This document shows positions 1 to 9,439 of a stretch of 52,653 bases of DNA, piece by piece; position 1 is the first letter of the stretch; every line of letters begins with the position of its first letter. The stretch lies in the NCBI GenBank assembly GCA_937863605.1, contig CALMGN010000179.1, forward strand, positions 1-52,653, read 5' to 3'. Made by a program: the position numbers and the translations under genes. The stretch comes from an uncultured Anaerolineaceae bacterium (GTDB lineage: Bacteria > Chloroflexota > Anaerolineae > Anaerolineales > Anaerolineaceae). Below the pieces are notes generated by a model. That model searched no databases. It was not told the origin of the DNA and worked only from the letters and a program-made list of their open reading frames with translations.

Positions 1-321
1 CTGGTGACCGAAAATGATGCCGTAGGCTACGGCCCGGCGATTGAATACCGAGTCCCGGGCGGGGTTGGCAAACTCGGTTTCATTTCACCGTTAAGTGAGC
101 ACCAGTTCTGCCAGCGCTGCAACCGCCTGCGCCTCACGGCTGACGGTTATCTCAGACCGTGTTTGATGAGCGATGTGGAAATCCCGGTCCTGCCAGCTCT
201 GCGCAATGGAGAAGCGGTTCTACCGGTAATCCAGCAAGCGGTGGCAGCCAAACCGGAGGGGCATAAACTGGCAACGCAGGCGGCTCCAGGCGGCCGGCGC
301 ATGATTCAAATCGGCGGGTAA
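1..321 (+). CDS. moaA: GTP 3',8-cyclase MoaA, C-terminal part (5' end outside window)
   Basis: The visible ~106 residues match the C-terminal end of MoaA, the radical-SAM enzyme that starts molybdenum cofactor synthesis by converting GTP to 3',8-cyclo-GTP. The second [4Fe-4S] cluster site is present as FCQRCNRLRLTADGYLRPCL (C-x2-C-x13-C), and the protein ends in an Arg-rich tail that finishes GGRRMIQIGG, where the family has its conserved C-terminal Gly-Gly. The N-terminal radical-SAM half lies upstream of base 1. The downstream gene upp is convergent and the two share a bidirectional terminator. No other moa gene is in the window, so the cofactor pathway is only inferred. Confidence 0.93.
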   Translation: MVTENDAVGYGPAIEYRVPGGVGKLGFISPLSEHQFCQRCNRLRLTADGYLRPCLMSDVEIPVLPALRNGEAVLPVIQQAVAAKPEGHKLATQAAPGGRRMIQIGG

Positions 322-343
322 GGTTTCGAAATTGTTATGATGT

Positions 344-373
344 AAAAAAAGAGGCAGGATTTCCTGCCTCTTT
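344..373. terminator. Bidirectional terminator between moaA and upp
   Basis: A 9-bp perfect stem (GAGGCAGGA / TCCTGCCTC, 351-359 and 362-370) with a very short loop is preceded by seven A and followed by TTT. It can therefore end transcription of moaA on the plus strand and upp on the minus strand. Confidence 0.8.
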
Positions 374-378
374 AATCA

Positions 379-1005
379 TCAACCTGTTCCGAACTGCCGG
401 TCGCCGGCATCCCCCAACCCTGGGACGATGTAACCCACTTCGTTCAGATGGTCATCAACCGCCGCCAGGTAGATCGGCACGTCCGGATGATGGCTTTGCA
501 TGGCTGCAATTCCTTCGGGTGAACCGATCAAACCCATAAACTTAATGCGTTTGACGCCCCAGTGCTTCAAAATATCCACTGTTGCCACCGCCGAGCCCCC
601 GGTCGCCAGCATCGGATCCAGGATCAGGCAAACCGAAACCCTTGGTTCAGTTGGCAGTTTGTTGTAATATTGCACCGGCTTGAGCGTCTTTTCGTCGCGG
701 TAGATACCGATGTGCCAAACTTCGGCGGACGGCATGAGTTCCCAGATGCCTTCTACCATACCCAGTCCGGCGCGCAAAATGGGGATAAGCCCGATTTTTT
801 CTTCCAGTTCTGCAGCGGGGGCAGTGCCAAGCGGTGTTTTGACGGTTGTGGGGGAGGTTTGGATGTCCGACGTAGCTTCATAGGCTAACAAGCCGGTAAT
901 TTCCCGAACCAATTCACGGAATTTCTTCGGTTCGGTTGAAACAGAGCGCAATTTCCCAAGTTTGTGAAGGATTAGCGGGTGTTGAGAGACATGAACCTGT
1001 GACAT
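379..1005 (-). CDS. upp: Uracil phosphoribosyltransferase
   Basis: 208 residues, the normal length for Upp, which salvages uracil by making UMP from uracil and PRPP in the cytoplasm. The PRPP-binding loop is visible as [18 protein letters not shown], and the C-terminal uracil-binding region as [17 protein letters not shown], a family hallmark. The ATG start is preceded by a good ribosome-binding site (AAGGAG, 6-7 bases away). The gene diverges from ruvB; a TATAAT on the minus strand about 30 bases upstream is the likely -10 box. Identification is firm. Confidence 0.96.
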   Translation of the reverse strand: MSQVHVSQHPLILHKLGKLRSVSTEPKKFRELVREITGLLAYEATSDIQTSPTTVKTPLGTAPAAELEEKIGLIPILRAGLGMVEGIWELMPSAEVWHIGIYRDEKTLKPVQYYNKLPTEPRVSVCLILDPMLATGGSAVATVDILKHWGVKRIKFMGLIGSPEGIAAMQSHHPDVPIYLAAVDDHLNEVGYIVPGLGDAGDRQFGTG

Positions 1006-1033
1006 GCATGCTCCTTACCTGAGGATTTCAAGT

Positions 1034-1039
1034 ATTATA
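1034..1039 (-). promoter_or_regulatory. -10 box for upp
   Basis: TATAAT on the minus strand, giving a predicted start site near 1027 and a leader of about 22 bases that includes the AAGGAG site. No convincing -35 hexamer at 16-18 bases. It lies back to back with the ruvB -10 box. Confidence 0.55.
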
Positions 1040-1065
1040 TATCAATTTAGCCGTTTGAAAGCGTG

Positions 1066-1071
1066 TATAAT
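1066..1071 (+). promoter_or_regulatory. -10 box for ruvB, probable leaderless transcript
   Basis: Perfect TATAAT ends 7 bases before the ATG at 1079, so transcription would begin at or beside the start codon. There is no Shine-Dalgarno sequence between the two. A TTGAAA (1055-1060) is present but only 5 bases away, too close to act as the -35. Confidence 0.55.
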
Positions 1072-1078
1072 CGTGTCC

Positions 1079-2107
1079 ATGAGCGATTCTCCCACACGAC
1101 TGATCACCCCCGACGCTCGTCCCGATGACCGCCTTGACCAGACATTACGTCCGCGGCAGCTTACCGACATCATTGGTCAAGACCAGGTGAAAGAAAATCT
1201 GACCATTTTGATAGCTGCAGCGCGAAAACGCCAGGAGCCTTTGGATCATGTGCTGTTTTACGGTCCGCCAGGGCTGGGGAAGACCACTTTTTCGCACGTA
1301 CTGGCCAATGAAATGGGGGTATCGATCAAAATTACTGCCGGCCCGGCAGTTGAGCGGGCGGGCGACCTGGCAGCCATTTTGACCAATTTGCACGCTGGGG
1401 ATATCCTGTTTATTGATGAAATTCACCGCCTTGGCCGTGCTGTTGAAGAAGTGCTTTACCCGGCGATGGAAGATTTTGCACTGGATATCGTGATTGGCAA
1501 GGGCCCGTCAGCGCGCTCCATCCGCTTGAAATTGCCGCGTTTTACAGTCATCGGCGCGACCACCCGTCTGGCACTGGTCAGTGCGCCGCTGCGCGGGCGC
1601 TTTGGCGCTGTGTACCGTCTGGATTATTACGATTTACCCTCCATGGGTACCATCGTTCAGCGGGCAGCAAAATTACTGGCGGTATACGCCGATCAAAGCG
1701 GTATCGAGGAGGTTGCCCGGCGAGCGCGCGGCACTCCGCGTGTAGCGCTGCGCTTGCTTAGGCGGGTGCGTGATTTCGCTCAGGTGCGGGCTGACGGCAC
1801 CATCACCAGTGAGGTCGCCCGCGAAGCATTGAATCTGCTGAATGTGGATCCACTAGGTTTGGACGATGTGGACCGCCGGGTGCTGCTGACCATAATTGAA
1901 AAGTACAGCGGCGGGCCGGTTGGCCTGAACACCATCGCGGCATCGATCGGCGAGGAACCGGATACGATCATGGATGTGGTCGAGCCGTATTTGCTGCAGC
2001 TGGGGTTCCTAGACCGTACGCCGCAAGGCCGGGTAGCGACCAAACATGCCTACGACCACCTGCAGCTGCCGTATAACGCAGAAAATCAACAACCGCGCTT
2101 GATTTGA
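1079..2107 (+). CDS. ruvB: Holliday junction branch-migration ATPase RuvB
   Basis: RuvB is the AAA+ motor that, with RuvA, drives branch migration of Holliday junctions. Walker A is [12 protein letters not shown], Walker B is FIDEIHR, followed by the sensor-1 region VIGATTR and the arginine-finger region PLRGRFG, then a C-terminal winged-helix domain ([15 protein letters not shown]). I choose the ATG at 1079 (MSDSPTRL), giving 342 residues, typical for the family; the longer ORF from 1004 would run through the upp and ruvB promoters and adds 25 residues unlike RuvB. ruvA and ruvC are not adjacent. Downstream, queA follows after about 75 bases, an arrangement seen in many bacteria. Confidence 0.96.
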   Translation: MSDSPTRLITPDARPDDRLDQTLRPRQLTDIIGQDQVKENLTILIAAARKRQEPLDHVLFYGPPGLGKTTFSHVLANEMGVSIKITAGPAVERAGDLAAILTNLHAGDILFIDEIHRLGRAVEEVLYPAMEDFALDIVIGKGPSARSIRLKLPRFTVIGATTRLALVSAPLRGRFGAVYRLDYYDLPSMGTIVQRAAKLLAVYADQSGIEEVARRARGTPRVALRLLRRVRDFAQVRADGTITSEVAREALNLLNVDPLGLDDVDRRVLLTIIEKYSGGPVGLNTIAASIGEEPDTIMDVVEPYLLQLGFLDRTPQGRVATKHAYDHLQLPYNAENQQPRLI

Positions 2108-2184
2108 TGAGAGGTTAAGCCAATGAAGGTCGGGATAATTACCATTCATCCCGGCTTAAGAGGGTTAAAACGCAACCTATAACC

Positions 2185-3204
2185 ATGAAAACTTCCGATT
2201 TCAATTATGACCTGCCCGGTGAGCTTATTGCCCAGACCCCGGTGGAGCCGCGACATGCTTCGCGCCTACTGGTGATGAAACGGGATAGGCCAGAGCTTGC
2301 ACACACTAAATTTTGGAATGTCACGGATTACCTGCAGCCAGGTGATTTGCTGGTAATCAACCAGACGCGGGTGATCCCGGCTCGAATCTTTGGCAAAAAA
2401 TCGACCGGCGGCAAGGTCGAGCTGCTGCTGCTGCGCCGCGTTGACCTGACCACCTGGGAAGCGCTGGTGGGTGGCAAAAAAGTTCACAGCGGTACCCGGT
2501 TGACTTTGGATGGCGGGCCGTCGGCTGAGGTGGTGGCAGAATTGGAAGGCCCAAGGCGTTTGGTGCAGTTTGCCGAGCCGGTTGAGACATACCTGGCGGC
2601 AGCTGGTCAAATGCCGCTGCCGCCATACATCCATGAACGCCTGGCGGACCCCGAACGCTACCAGACGGTGTACGCCCGCGAGACAGGATCGGCTGCTGCG
2701 CCTACTGCCGGGCTGCATTTCACCCCGGAATTAATGACGCGCCTGGAAGCGAACGGTGTGCAGTTTGCCCGAGTAACGCTGCATGTTGGACTGGACACCT
2801 TTGCCCCGGTCACCGAAGATGACCCGCTGGAGCATAAAATCCATACTGAATGGTGCGAGCTGGATGCTGATACCGCGGCTCAAATCAACCGCACCAAAAC
2901 TCAGGGCGGGCGAGTGATTGCGGTCGGCACTACCTCGGTGCGGACGCTCGAGAGTGCTGCTCGGACGGCAACAGAGGGGGATGCGGTTGGAGGATATTCT
3001 GGACCGACTGACCTCTTTATCCTGCCCGGATACAAATTTCGGGTGGTGGACGCCATGATTACCAACTTTCACCTGCCCAAATCAACCCTGCTGATGCTGG
3101 TCAGCGCCTTTGCCGGCCGCGAACGCATCCTGGAGGTGTATGCCGAGGCGGTCCGCCTGAATTACCGCTTTTTTTCTTTTGGCGATGCGATGTTAATCCT
3201 ATAG
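2185..3204 (+). CDS. queA: S-adenosylmethionine:tRNA ribosyltransferase-isomerase
   Basis: QueA transfers and isomerises the ribosyl group of SAM onto 7-aminomethyl-7-deazaguanine in tRNA, making epoxyqueuosine in tRNAs with GUN anticodons. The protein is 339 residues, full length, starting MKTSDFNYDLPGELIAQTP, a signature N-terminus, with later conserved blocks TAGLHFTPELM, HVGLDTFAPV, EHKIHTEW and TNFHLPKSTLLMLVSAFAG. It sits behind ruvB on the same strand. The partner enzyme for the last step, queG, is in this window at 33670-34851, so a queuosine pathway is likely intact. An imperfect inverted repeat lies in the short gap upstream. Confidence 0.96.
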   Translation: MKTSDFNYDLPGELIAQTPVEPRHASRLLVMKRDRPELAHTKFWNVTDYLQPGDLLVINQTRVIPARIFGKKSTGGKVELLLLRRVDLTTWEALVGGKKVHSGTRLTLDGGPSAEVVAELEGPRRLVQFAEPVETYLAAAGQMPLPPYIHERLADPERYQTVYARETGSAAAPTAGLHFTPELMTRLEANGVQFARVTLHVGLDTFAPVTEDDPLEHKIHTEWCELDADTAAQINRTKTQGGRVIAVGTTSVRTLESAARTATEGDAVGGYSGPTDLFILPGYKFRVVDAMITNFHLPKSTLLMLVSAFAGRERILEVYAEAVRLNYRFFSFGDAMLIL

Positions 3205-3306
3205 TTCCGGAATTCGAGCGCAGGCAAGCCCTCATGGTGGCATGCAGCAATCGGTTTTGGTACAATTTATCCATAACTTCCAAGATTGTTCAACGAAAGG
3301 GTAAAA

Positions 3307-3822
3307 ATGAGCAACATGCAATGGAACAAACCCCCCGCTTTTGAGCTCGACCTTAAGAAGAGCTACACTGCAACACTAACCACTGATCAGGGCGATATCG
3401 TCATTCACCTTTTCGCCGATAAAGTTCCTACTACAGTCAATAATTTTGTTTTCCTGGCACGCCAGGGTTACTATGACGGCACCATTTTTCATCGCGTGAT
3501 CAAGGATTTCATGGTGCAGGGCGGCGATCCGACGGGTACCGGCCGCGGGGGTCCGGGCTATCAGTTTAAAGACGAGTTCCACAAGGATTTAAAGCACAGC
3601 AAACCGGGCATCCTCTCGATGGCAAATGCCGGGCCGCAAACCAACGGATCACAGTTCTTCATCACCCATGTGCCAACGCCGCACCTCGATAACAAGCACG
3701 CGGTTTTTGGCGAAGTGACTTCAGGTTTGGATGTGCTGATGGCCATTCCACTGCGCGACCCAATGCGGCCAAACAGCCCGGCGGGCAAACTGCTCAAGGT
3801 CACCATCGCCGAAAGCGAATGA
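3307..3822 (+). CDS. Peptidyl-prolyl cis-trans isomerase, cyclophilin type
   Basis: About 171 residues from the ATG at 3307, chosen because it follows a ribosome-binding site (AAAGG, 6 bases away) and excludes an unrelated 7-residue extension. Cyclophilins speed prolyl bond isomerisation during folding. The active-site blocks are clear: [19 protein letters not shown] (catalytic Arg and Phe region), [20 protein letters not shown] and [12 protein letters not shown]. There is no signal peptide or membrane segment, so it should be cytoplasmic. The stop codon overlaps the start of the next gene (ATGA), implying translational coupling with the uracil-DNA glycosylase. A TACAAT about 40 bases upstream is a candidate -10. 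Confidence 0.93.
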   Translation: MSNMQWNKPPAFELDLKKSYTATLTTDQGDIVIHLFADKVPTTVNNFVFLARQGYYDGTIFHRVIKDFMVQGGDPTGTGRGGPGYQFKDEFHKDLKHSKPGILSMANAGPQTNGSQFFITHVPTPHLDNKHAVFGEVTSGLDVLMAIPLRDPMRPNSPAGKLLKVTIAESE

Positions 3823-4574
3823 CCCCGGTTCAAAATTTAGACTCGCTTCAATCTTCTGGCGCAGGCGGGGATGGGATCGTTCCAAGCAACCAGCAAAAAT
3901 GGATTGAGCTGAACGCCAGCATCACCGCCTGCCGTCTATGCCCGCGGTTGGTCAGCTACCGCGAGGATATTGCCCGTGTCAAAAAACGCGCCTTTCGCGA
4001 CTGGGAGTACTGGGGCAAGCCAGTGCCTGGCTTCGGCGACCCGCATGCCCGGCTGCTGGTGGTTGGGCTGGCGCCGGGAGCGCACGGCTCAAACCGCACC
4101 GGGCGCATGTTTACGGGTGATTCATCCGGCGACTTTTTGTATGCCGCTCTCCATCGGGTTGGGATGGCCAATCAGCCGACGACCGTTCAACGGGATGACG
4201 GGCTAAGGCTGCAGGATGTGTTTATCACCGCCATTTGCCTCTGCGTCCCGCCGGATAACAAACCGAACCCCGAAGAGATCCGTACCTGTCAACCCTATCT
4301 GGAGGCTGAAATGGATTTGCTAACCGGTTTTCAAGGGATCGTGGCACTTGGCAGCCTGGCCTTCCAACAGGTGCTGGCGATATTCCGAGGGCACGGGCAC
4401 ACGGTCGGGCGGCTGGAATTTGCTCACAACGCGTTATATGAACTGGGCGATGGCCTACCTTGGTTACTGGCGTCCTACCATCCCAGCCGACAGAATACGC
4501 AAACTGGCCGCCTCACCATCGAAATGTTCGATGCCATCTGGCAGCGGGCGAAAAACCTTTTAGATACGGAATGA
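3819..4574 (+). CDS. Uracil-DNA glycosylase, family 5 (UdgB-like)
   Basis: 251 residues. The sequence fits the iron-sulfur uracil-DNA glycosylases that remove uracil and other deaminated bases from DNA. Seen: an N-terminal Cys pair CRLCPRL, the region [20 protein letters not shown], the [18 protein letters not shown] block, a third and fourth Cys in [16 protein letters not shown], and a C-terminal [16 protein letters not shown] corresponding to the HPS minor-groove motif. The [14 protein letters not shown] form with Ala-Pro-Gly-Ala is typical of family 5 rather than family 4 (GEAPGxxE). The start overlaps the cyclophilin stop by 4 bases. Functional link between the two is not obvious and is probably only co-expression. 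Confidence 0.88.
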   Translation: MTPVQNLDSLQSSGAGGDGIVPSNQQKWIELNASITACRLCPRLVSYREDIARVKKRAFRDWEYWGKPVPGFGDPHARLLVVGLAPGAHGSNRTGRMFTGDSSGDFLYAALHRVGMANQPTTVQRDDGLRLQDVFITAICLCVPPDNKPNPEEIRTCQPYLEAEMDLLTGFQGIVALGSLAFQQVLAIFRGHGHTVGRLEFAHNALYELGDGLPWLLASYHPSRQNTQTGRLTIEMFDAIWQRAKNLLDTE

Positions 4575-4607
4575 GTCCCAGGGATTTCTAAATCGGGGGT
4601 AATTGGT

Positions 4608-5570
4608 ATGCATCCTTTGCGATTTTTTGCCTTTATTTTCATCCTGGTTCTGCTGGTTGTGCTGGTCGGACCGCTCATCATGCCGATCCCGCCGCTGCCT
4701 GAGACGATAGCGGTGGCCGACCTGGCCGACTCCGACAGCCACTTCATCGAGGTCAATTCCATTCAGGTGCATTATAAAATGGCCGGCTCCGGCAAACCAG
4801 TGATGGTTCTACTGCACGGGTTTGGCTCAAGCATCTACACCTGGCACAAGGTGATGGATTCGCTGGCTGCCGAGGGAACCGTGATTGCCTTTGACCGCCC
4901 AGCCTTTGGCCTGACGGACCGCCCCGTGCCCGGCGAGTGGACCAGCGAAAACCCGTATTCCAATGAGTTCCAGGTGCAGCTAACGGTTGGGTTAATGGAT
5001 GCGCTAAACGTGGAAAAAGCGGTTCTGGTGGGGCACTCAGCTGGCGGGACGGTTGCGCTGCAAACTGCGCTAACTTACCCGGATCGTGTCAGCGGGCTGG
5101 TCCTGGTGGATGCTGCCGTTTTTGCCACCGGCGGGATGTCGGGAATCGCACGTTGGTTGGCTGATACGCCGCAGATGAAGCGGCTAGGCCCGTATCTGTC
5201 ACGATCACTGGCTGGCAAGCAGGGGGACGCCTTCCTGGAGGCCTCCTGGCACGATTATTCGAAATTCACTGCCGAGGACAAGGCAGCCTATCGTAAGCCG
5301 CTGCAGATTGCCAACTGGGACGTTGCGTTGTGGGAGTACACCAAAGTCAACCGTGAAACCGATCTAGGACAGCGGTTGGGGGAAATAAGGTTTGCAGTGC
5401 TGGTCATTAGCGGGGACGATGACCGGATTATTCCGCCAGCGGAGAGCCAGCGGATCGCTGAGGCATTGCCGGATGCAAAACTGGTGACCGTGGACGCCTG
5501 CGGTCATGTGCCGCAGGAAGAATGCCCTGAGGCATTTTTAAAGCCGGTTTTGGAATATATTGTTCGATAG
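4608..5570 (+). CDS. Membrane-anchored alpha/beta hydrolase
   Basis: 320 residues. An N-terminal hydrophobic helix (residues ~4-25, FAFIFILVLLVVLVGPLIM) should anchor the enzyme with its catalytic domain outside the membrane. The fold is alpha/beta hydrolase: oxyanion region LLHGFGSS, nucleophile elbow VGHSAGG, an acid in ISGDDDRIIPP and a late catalytic His in ACGHVPQEE. The substrate cannot be told from sequence; esters, haloalkanes and lipids are all handled by relatives. It follows udgB by about 30 bases on the same strand and could be the last gene of that transcript. Confidence 0.85.
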   Translation: MHPLRFFAFIFILVLLVVLVGPLIMPIPPLPETIAVADLADSDSHFIEVNSIQVHYKMAGSGKPVMVLLHGFGSSIYTWHKVMDSLAAEGTVIAFDRPAFGLTDRPVPGEWTSENPYSNEFQVQLTVGLMDALNVEKAVLVGHSAGGTVALQTALTYPDRVSGLVLVDAAVFATGGMSGIARWLADTPQMKRLGPYLSRSLAGKQGDAFLEASWHDYSKFTAEDKAAYRKPLQIANWDVALWEYTKVNRETDLGQRLGEIRFAVLVISGDDDRIIPPAESQRIAEALPDAKLVTVDACGHVPQEECPEAFLKPVLEYIVR

Positions 5571-5612
5571 GGTGCGCTCAAAATGCACCACACATTGTGA
5601 AGTGAAAAACCA

Positions 5613-5667
5613 GGGCACGGGGATAGTGGAAAATCATAGCGAATTGTGAAAATCCCCGTGCCGCTAC
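5613..5667. repeat. 55-base hairpin repeat, copy 1
   Basis: Starts GGGCACGGGGAT and ends ATCCCCGTGCCGCTAC. The arms GGCACGGGGAT and ATCCCCGTGCC are perfect inverted complements around an A-rich loop of about 27 bases. A nearly identical copy lies at 5766-5820 in the same orientation. Confidence 0.9.
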
Positions 5668-5765
5668 AAAAGAATCGACCGATGCAGATTACTCGGCATG
5701 GTGTCAGATAAAACATGCGTAAAGCGCGTTCGGAACGTACCACGCTCTACGCCATGTAAAGGTCT

Positions 5766-5820
5766 GGGCACGGGGATAGTGGAAAATCATAGCGAATTGT
5801 GAAAATCCCTGTGCCGCTAC
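5766..5820. repeat. 55-base hairpin repeat, copy 2
   Basis: Matches copy 1 at all but one of 55 positions. The one difference (ATCCCTGTGCC instead of ATCCCCGTGCC) falls in the right arm and leaves a G-U pair in the plus-strand RNA, so the stem is kept. The two copies start 153 bases apart. Confidence 0.9.
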
Positions 5821-5865
5821 TGAAATGAACCAATAATATTGCGTATAGCCGATAACTATTGAGGA

Positions 5866-5896
5866 AAATAAAGGGCGGGACATTTTCTCCCGCCCT
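5866..5896 (-). terminator. Terminator after eno
   Basis: On the minus strand, stem AGGGCGGGA / TCCCGCCCT (5872-5880 with 5888-5896) with a 7-base loop is followed by a T-rich stretch (TTTATTTTCC). It lies just downstream of the enolase stop codon. Confidence 0.85.
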
Positions 5897-5918
5897 GTAG
5901 GTCTAGATTAATCGTTTT

Positions 5919-7223
<1,305 letters not shown>

Positions 7224-7270
7224 TCATGAGATTTTCAGGCAATACTGCCTGTAGCTTGTTAAAACGATTG

Positions 7271-7306
7271 CCCTCAAGTATAACCGGTTTCCGGTCAACT
7301 TGAGGG
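7271..7306. promoter_or_regulatory. 36-base nested palindrome between pyrG and eno
   Basis: Outer arms CCCTCAAGT (7271-7279) and ACTTGAGGG (7298-7306) are perfect complements. Inner arms ACCGG and CCGGT are also perfect around TTT. Read on the minus strand it contains TATACT within the hairpin. It may terminate pyrG (a TTTTAA follows about 7 bases later) or act as an operator for eno. Confidence 0.7.
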
Positions 7307-7329
7307 CTGACTTGTGAACGAAAGCACAA

Positions 7330-8991
7330 TTATTTCTTGTTTGCTTTTTCTTTCACAACGGTGACAACAAACGGGTGCGTCTTGATTCCCGCCCGGTCGC
7401 AGGCAGCCTGGACAAAGGCTTTGAAAAGAGGATGCGGACGGTTGGGGCGTGAGAGGAACTCGGGGTGGAACTGGGTGCCGACCATAAAGGGGTGATCGGC
7501 CAACTCGACGATTTCCACCAGGCGTCCGTCGGGTGACAGACCTGAAATACGCAGCCCGGCGGCGGTCAATGATTCACGATAGGCATTGTTAAACTCAAAG
7601 CGATGGCGGTGGCGTTCCTGCACCTGATCTTGTTTGTAGGCTGCATAGGTCAGCGTCCCCGGCTGCAGGTCGCACGGATAAAGGCCTAACCGCATTGTGC
7701 CGCCCATGTCGGTGACCTCGTGCTGGTCGGGCATCAGGTCAATGACCGGATGCTGTGTTGAGCGGTCAAATTCGGTTGAATTTGCCGTTTCATCTCCCAG
7801 TATGTGACGCCCGAATTCAACCACCATCAACTGCATTCCAAGACACAACCCCAGGTAAGGGATCTTCTCGGTGCGGGCGGTGCGGGCTGCCAGAATTTTT
7901 CCTTCGATGCCGCGGCTGCCGAAACCACCAGGAACCAGGATTCCATCCGCCTTGTGGACGACATCCAGATTCTTCCCGCGTTCCAGGTCAGTGGAATGAA
8001 TCCAGTCAATTTCGACGGTGACCCCCAGGTGCAGGGCAGCGTGGTAGAGCGACTCGCGCACGCTCATATAGGCATCGTGCAGCTCGACATACTTTCCGAC
8101 CAGCGCGACCCGCACGCTCGGACGAGGCTTATCCACCTGAGCTACCAGGCGTTTCCAATCCGTCCAATCCGGTTTTTTACGGGCTTGCAGCCCGAATTTT
8201 TCCAGAATGTAATCAGCAATTCCGTTCTCCTCGAGCATTAATGGAACGGCGTAAAGGTTCTTGCTGGTGACCATTGGCACGACGGCGCGTCTGTCAACGT
8301 CGCAGAACAAGGCCAGCTTGTCGATGATGGCGCGGTCAACCGGATAATCCGAGCGGGCGACCACCATGTCCGGGTTGATACCGATCGAGCGCAGCTCAGC
8401 CACAGAGTGCTGGGTCGGTTTGGTTTTTAATTCGCCGGTAGCACCGATGTAGGGCAGCCAGGTAACGTGGATGAAGAAGGTATTTTCACGCCCAAGGTCA
8501 CCGCGCAGCTGGCGCAACGATTCTAAAAATGGCAGGCTTTCAATGTCACCGACTGTCCCGCCTACTTCGACCAGAACGATTTCAGCGCCGGTAGATTTAG
8601 CCACTTGAGTGATGCGGCGCTTGATTTCATTGGTGATGTGGGGGATGACCTGGATAGTCCCGCCCAGGAAGTCACCGCGCCGTTCTTTGCCGATGACCTC
8701 GGCGTACACCTGACCGGTGGTCATATTACAGACTTTGCTCAGGCGGACGTCGATGAATCGTTCATAATGGCCAAGATCAAGGTCGGTTTCAGCGCCGTCA
8801 TCCAGCACAAAGACTTCACCATGTTGATAAGGACTCATAGTGCCCGGGTCAACATTGATGTATGGATCCAACTTTTGCACGACTACGTTGAACCCGCGCT
8901 CTTTAAGGAGTCGCCCCGTTGCAGCTGCGGTTACGCCTTTTCCAACCGAACTGACCACGCCGCCGGTGTAGAAAATGTATTTTGTGGGCAT
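7330..8991 (-). CDS. pyrG: CTP synthase
   Basis: CTP synthase aminates UTP to CTP with glutamine and ATP. The N-terminal synthetase domain starts [19 protein letters not shown], and the C-terminal class-I amidotransferase has the nucleophile in [17 protein letters not shown] and the His/Glu pair in [14 protein letters not shown] use the ATG at 8991, which follows GGAGG at a normal distance, giving 553 residues. The ORF-track start at 9084 would add 31 unrelated residues translated through a strong hairpin. Upstream are a hairpin leader and a recognisable promoter. pyrG lies behind the S1-domain gene on the same strand, but the long gap suggests separate transcription. Confidence 0.97.
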   Translation of the reverse strand: MPTKYIFYTGGVVSSVGKGVTAAATGRLLKERGFNVVVQKLDPYINVDPGTMSPYQHGEVFVLDDGAETDLDLGHYERFIDVRLSKVCNMTTGQVYAEVIGKERRGDFLGGTIQVIPHITNEIKRRITQVAKSTGAEIVLVEVGGTVGDIESLPFLESLRQLRGDLGRENTFFIHVTWLPYIGATGELKTKPTQHSVAELRSIGINPDMVVARSDYPVDRAIIDKLALFCDVDRRAVVPMVTSKNLYAVPLMLEENGIADYILEKFGLQARKKPDWTDWKRLVAQVDKPRPSVRVALVGKYVELHDAYMSVRESLYHAALHLGVTVEIDWIHSTDLERGKNLDVVHKADGILVPGGFGSRGIEGKILAARTARTEKIPYLGLCLGMQLMVVEFGRHILGDETANSTEFDRSTQHPVIDLMPDQHEVTDMGGTMRLGLYPCDLQPGTLTYAAYKQDQVQERHRHRFEFNNAYRESLTAAGLRISGLSPDGRLVEIVELADHPFMVGTQFHPEFLSRPNRPHPLFKAFVQAACDRAGIKTHPFVVTVVKEKANKK

Positions 8992-9028
8992 TAATCCTCC
9001 AGAAGAGAAAATAAGGTTATTAAGCGGC

Positions 9029-9061
9029 GGAGGGAGGGCCGATGAACCGACGCCTCCCTCC
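9029..9061 (-). promoter_or_regulatory. Hairpin in the pyrG leader
   Basis: Perfect 9-bp stem (GGAGGGAGG / CCTCCCTCC) around a 15-base loop, ending about 37 bases before the pyrG start codon. It precedes the pyrG ribosome-binding site. There is no long U-run after it, so it is not an obvious attenuator, but its place in the leader suggests a role in control. Confidence 0.6.
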
Positions 9062-9196
9062 GGGAAATGCGAATAAACTTGCAATTAGGTGAAACGCCTG
9101 GTGCCGTAAGCTGCCCTTTCAAATAAAACACCGGGAGGAATTAACCTAAAACCACTTCCACCCGGTCGTGCCGGAAAAAACCCGTTTAATAAAAAT

Positions 9197-9228
9197 AGTT
9201 TACCACAATCCGGCTCAAAATCTGTCAA
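9197..9228 (-). promoter_or_regulatory. Candidate pyrG promoter
   Basis: On the minus strand, TTGACA (9228-9223) is followed after 20 bases by TAAACT (9202-9197), the latter with an extended -10 TG two bases upstream (TGGTAAACT). The spacer is longer than ideal. A start site near 9190 would give a leader of about 200 bases. Confidence 0.4.
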
Positions 9229-9259
9229 ATATTTGGTAAAAATTGATCCTGCAAAGAAA

Positions 9260-9285
9260 CCTGCCTGGCGTTTTTGCCAGGCAGG
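9260..9285 (-). terminator. Terminator after the S1-domain gene
   Basis: Stem CCTGCCTGGC / GCCAGGCAGG (10 bp) with a 6-base loop. Followed on the minus strand by TTTCTTTGC. It lies downstream of the S1-domain protein and upstream of the pyrG promoter, which separates the two units. Confidence 0.7.
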
Positions 9286-9439
9286 TAAAGTTTTCTGTTT
9301 TGGGGTGCTGAAACCGCCGGTTCAGACCCGAAGGGGGTGAAAACCGGAGGAACTTTGAAAATCCCTGGCAGTCATCATGGCTGATGGCGCAGCGATGTTT
9401 TGAAAGTGCGGGTCAACCAATTGTTATTATTGGAACCGG
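9286..9439. other. Unassigned part of the pyrG-S1 gap
   Basis: About 150 bases with several GC-rich inverted segments (for example ACCGCCGGTT, GAAAACCGGAGG). I see no coding sequence and do not recognise a riboswitch or known small RNA. Probably the 3' untranslated region of the S1-domain gene. Confidence 0.4.

Larger units (their letters stand above)
5571..5918. other. Gene-free gap with two hairpin repeats
   Basis: No credible coding sequence is present; the ORF-track entry here (5504-5743, minus) has no ribosome-binding site and runs across a repeat copy. The gap holds two copies of a 55-base hairpin element and, at its right end, the enolase terminator. It separates plus-strand genes from the long minus-strand block. 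Confidence 0.75.

Noticed and set aside
1004-1078. N-terminal extension of ruvB in the ORF track
   Set aside because: It runs across both divergent -10 boxes, adds residues unlike RuvB, and its ATG lies in the upp ribosome-binding region.
5504-5743. 79-residue minus-strand ORF over the repeats
   Set aside because: No RBS, no domain, spans one hairpin repeat and part of the hydrolase gene.
5613-5820. CRISPR array
   Set aside because: Only two repeat copies, 55 bases long with a 98-base interval, and no cas genes; the strong hairpin fits a dispersed repeat better.
8992-9439. Known riboswitch or small RNA (TPP, SAM, cobalamin, SRP RNA, RNase P) in the pyrG-S1 gap
   Set aside because: I looked for the conserved cores by eye and found none; only simple hairpins are supported.
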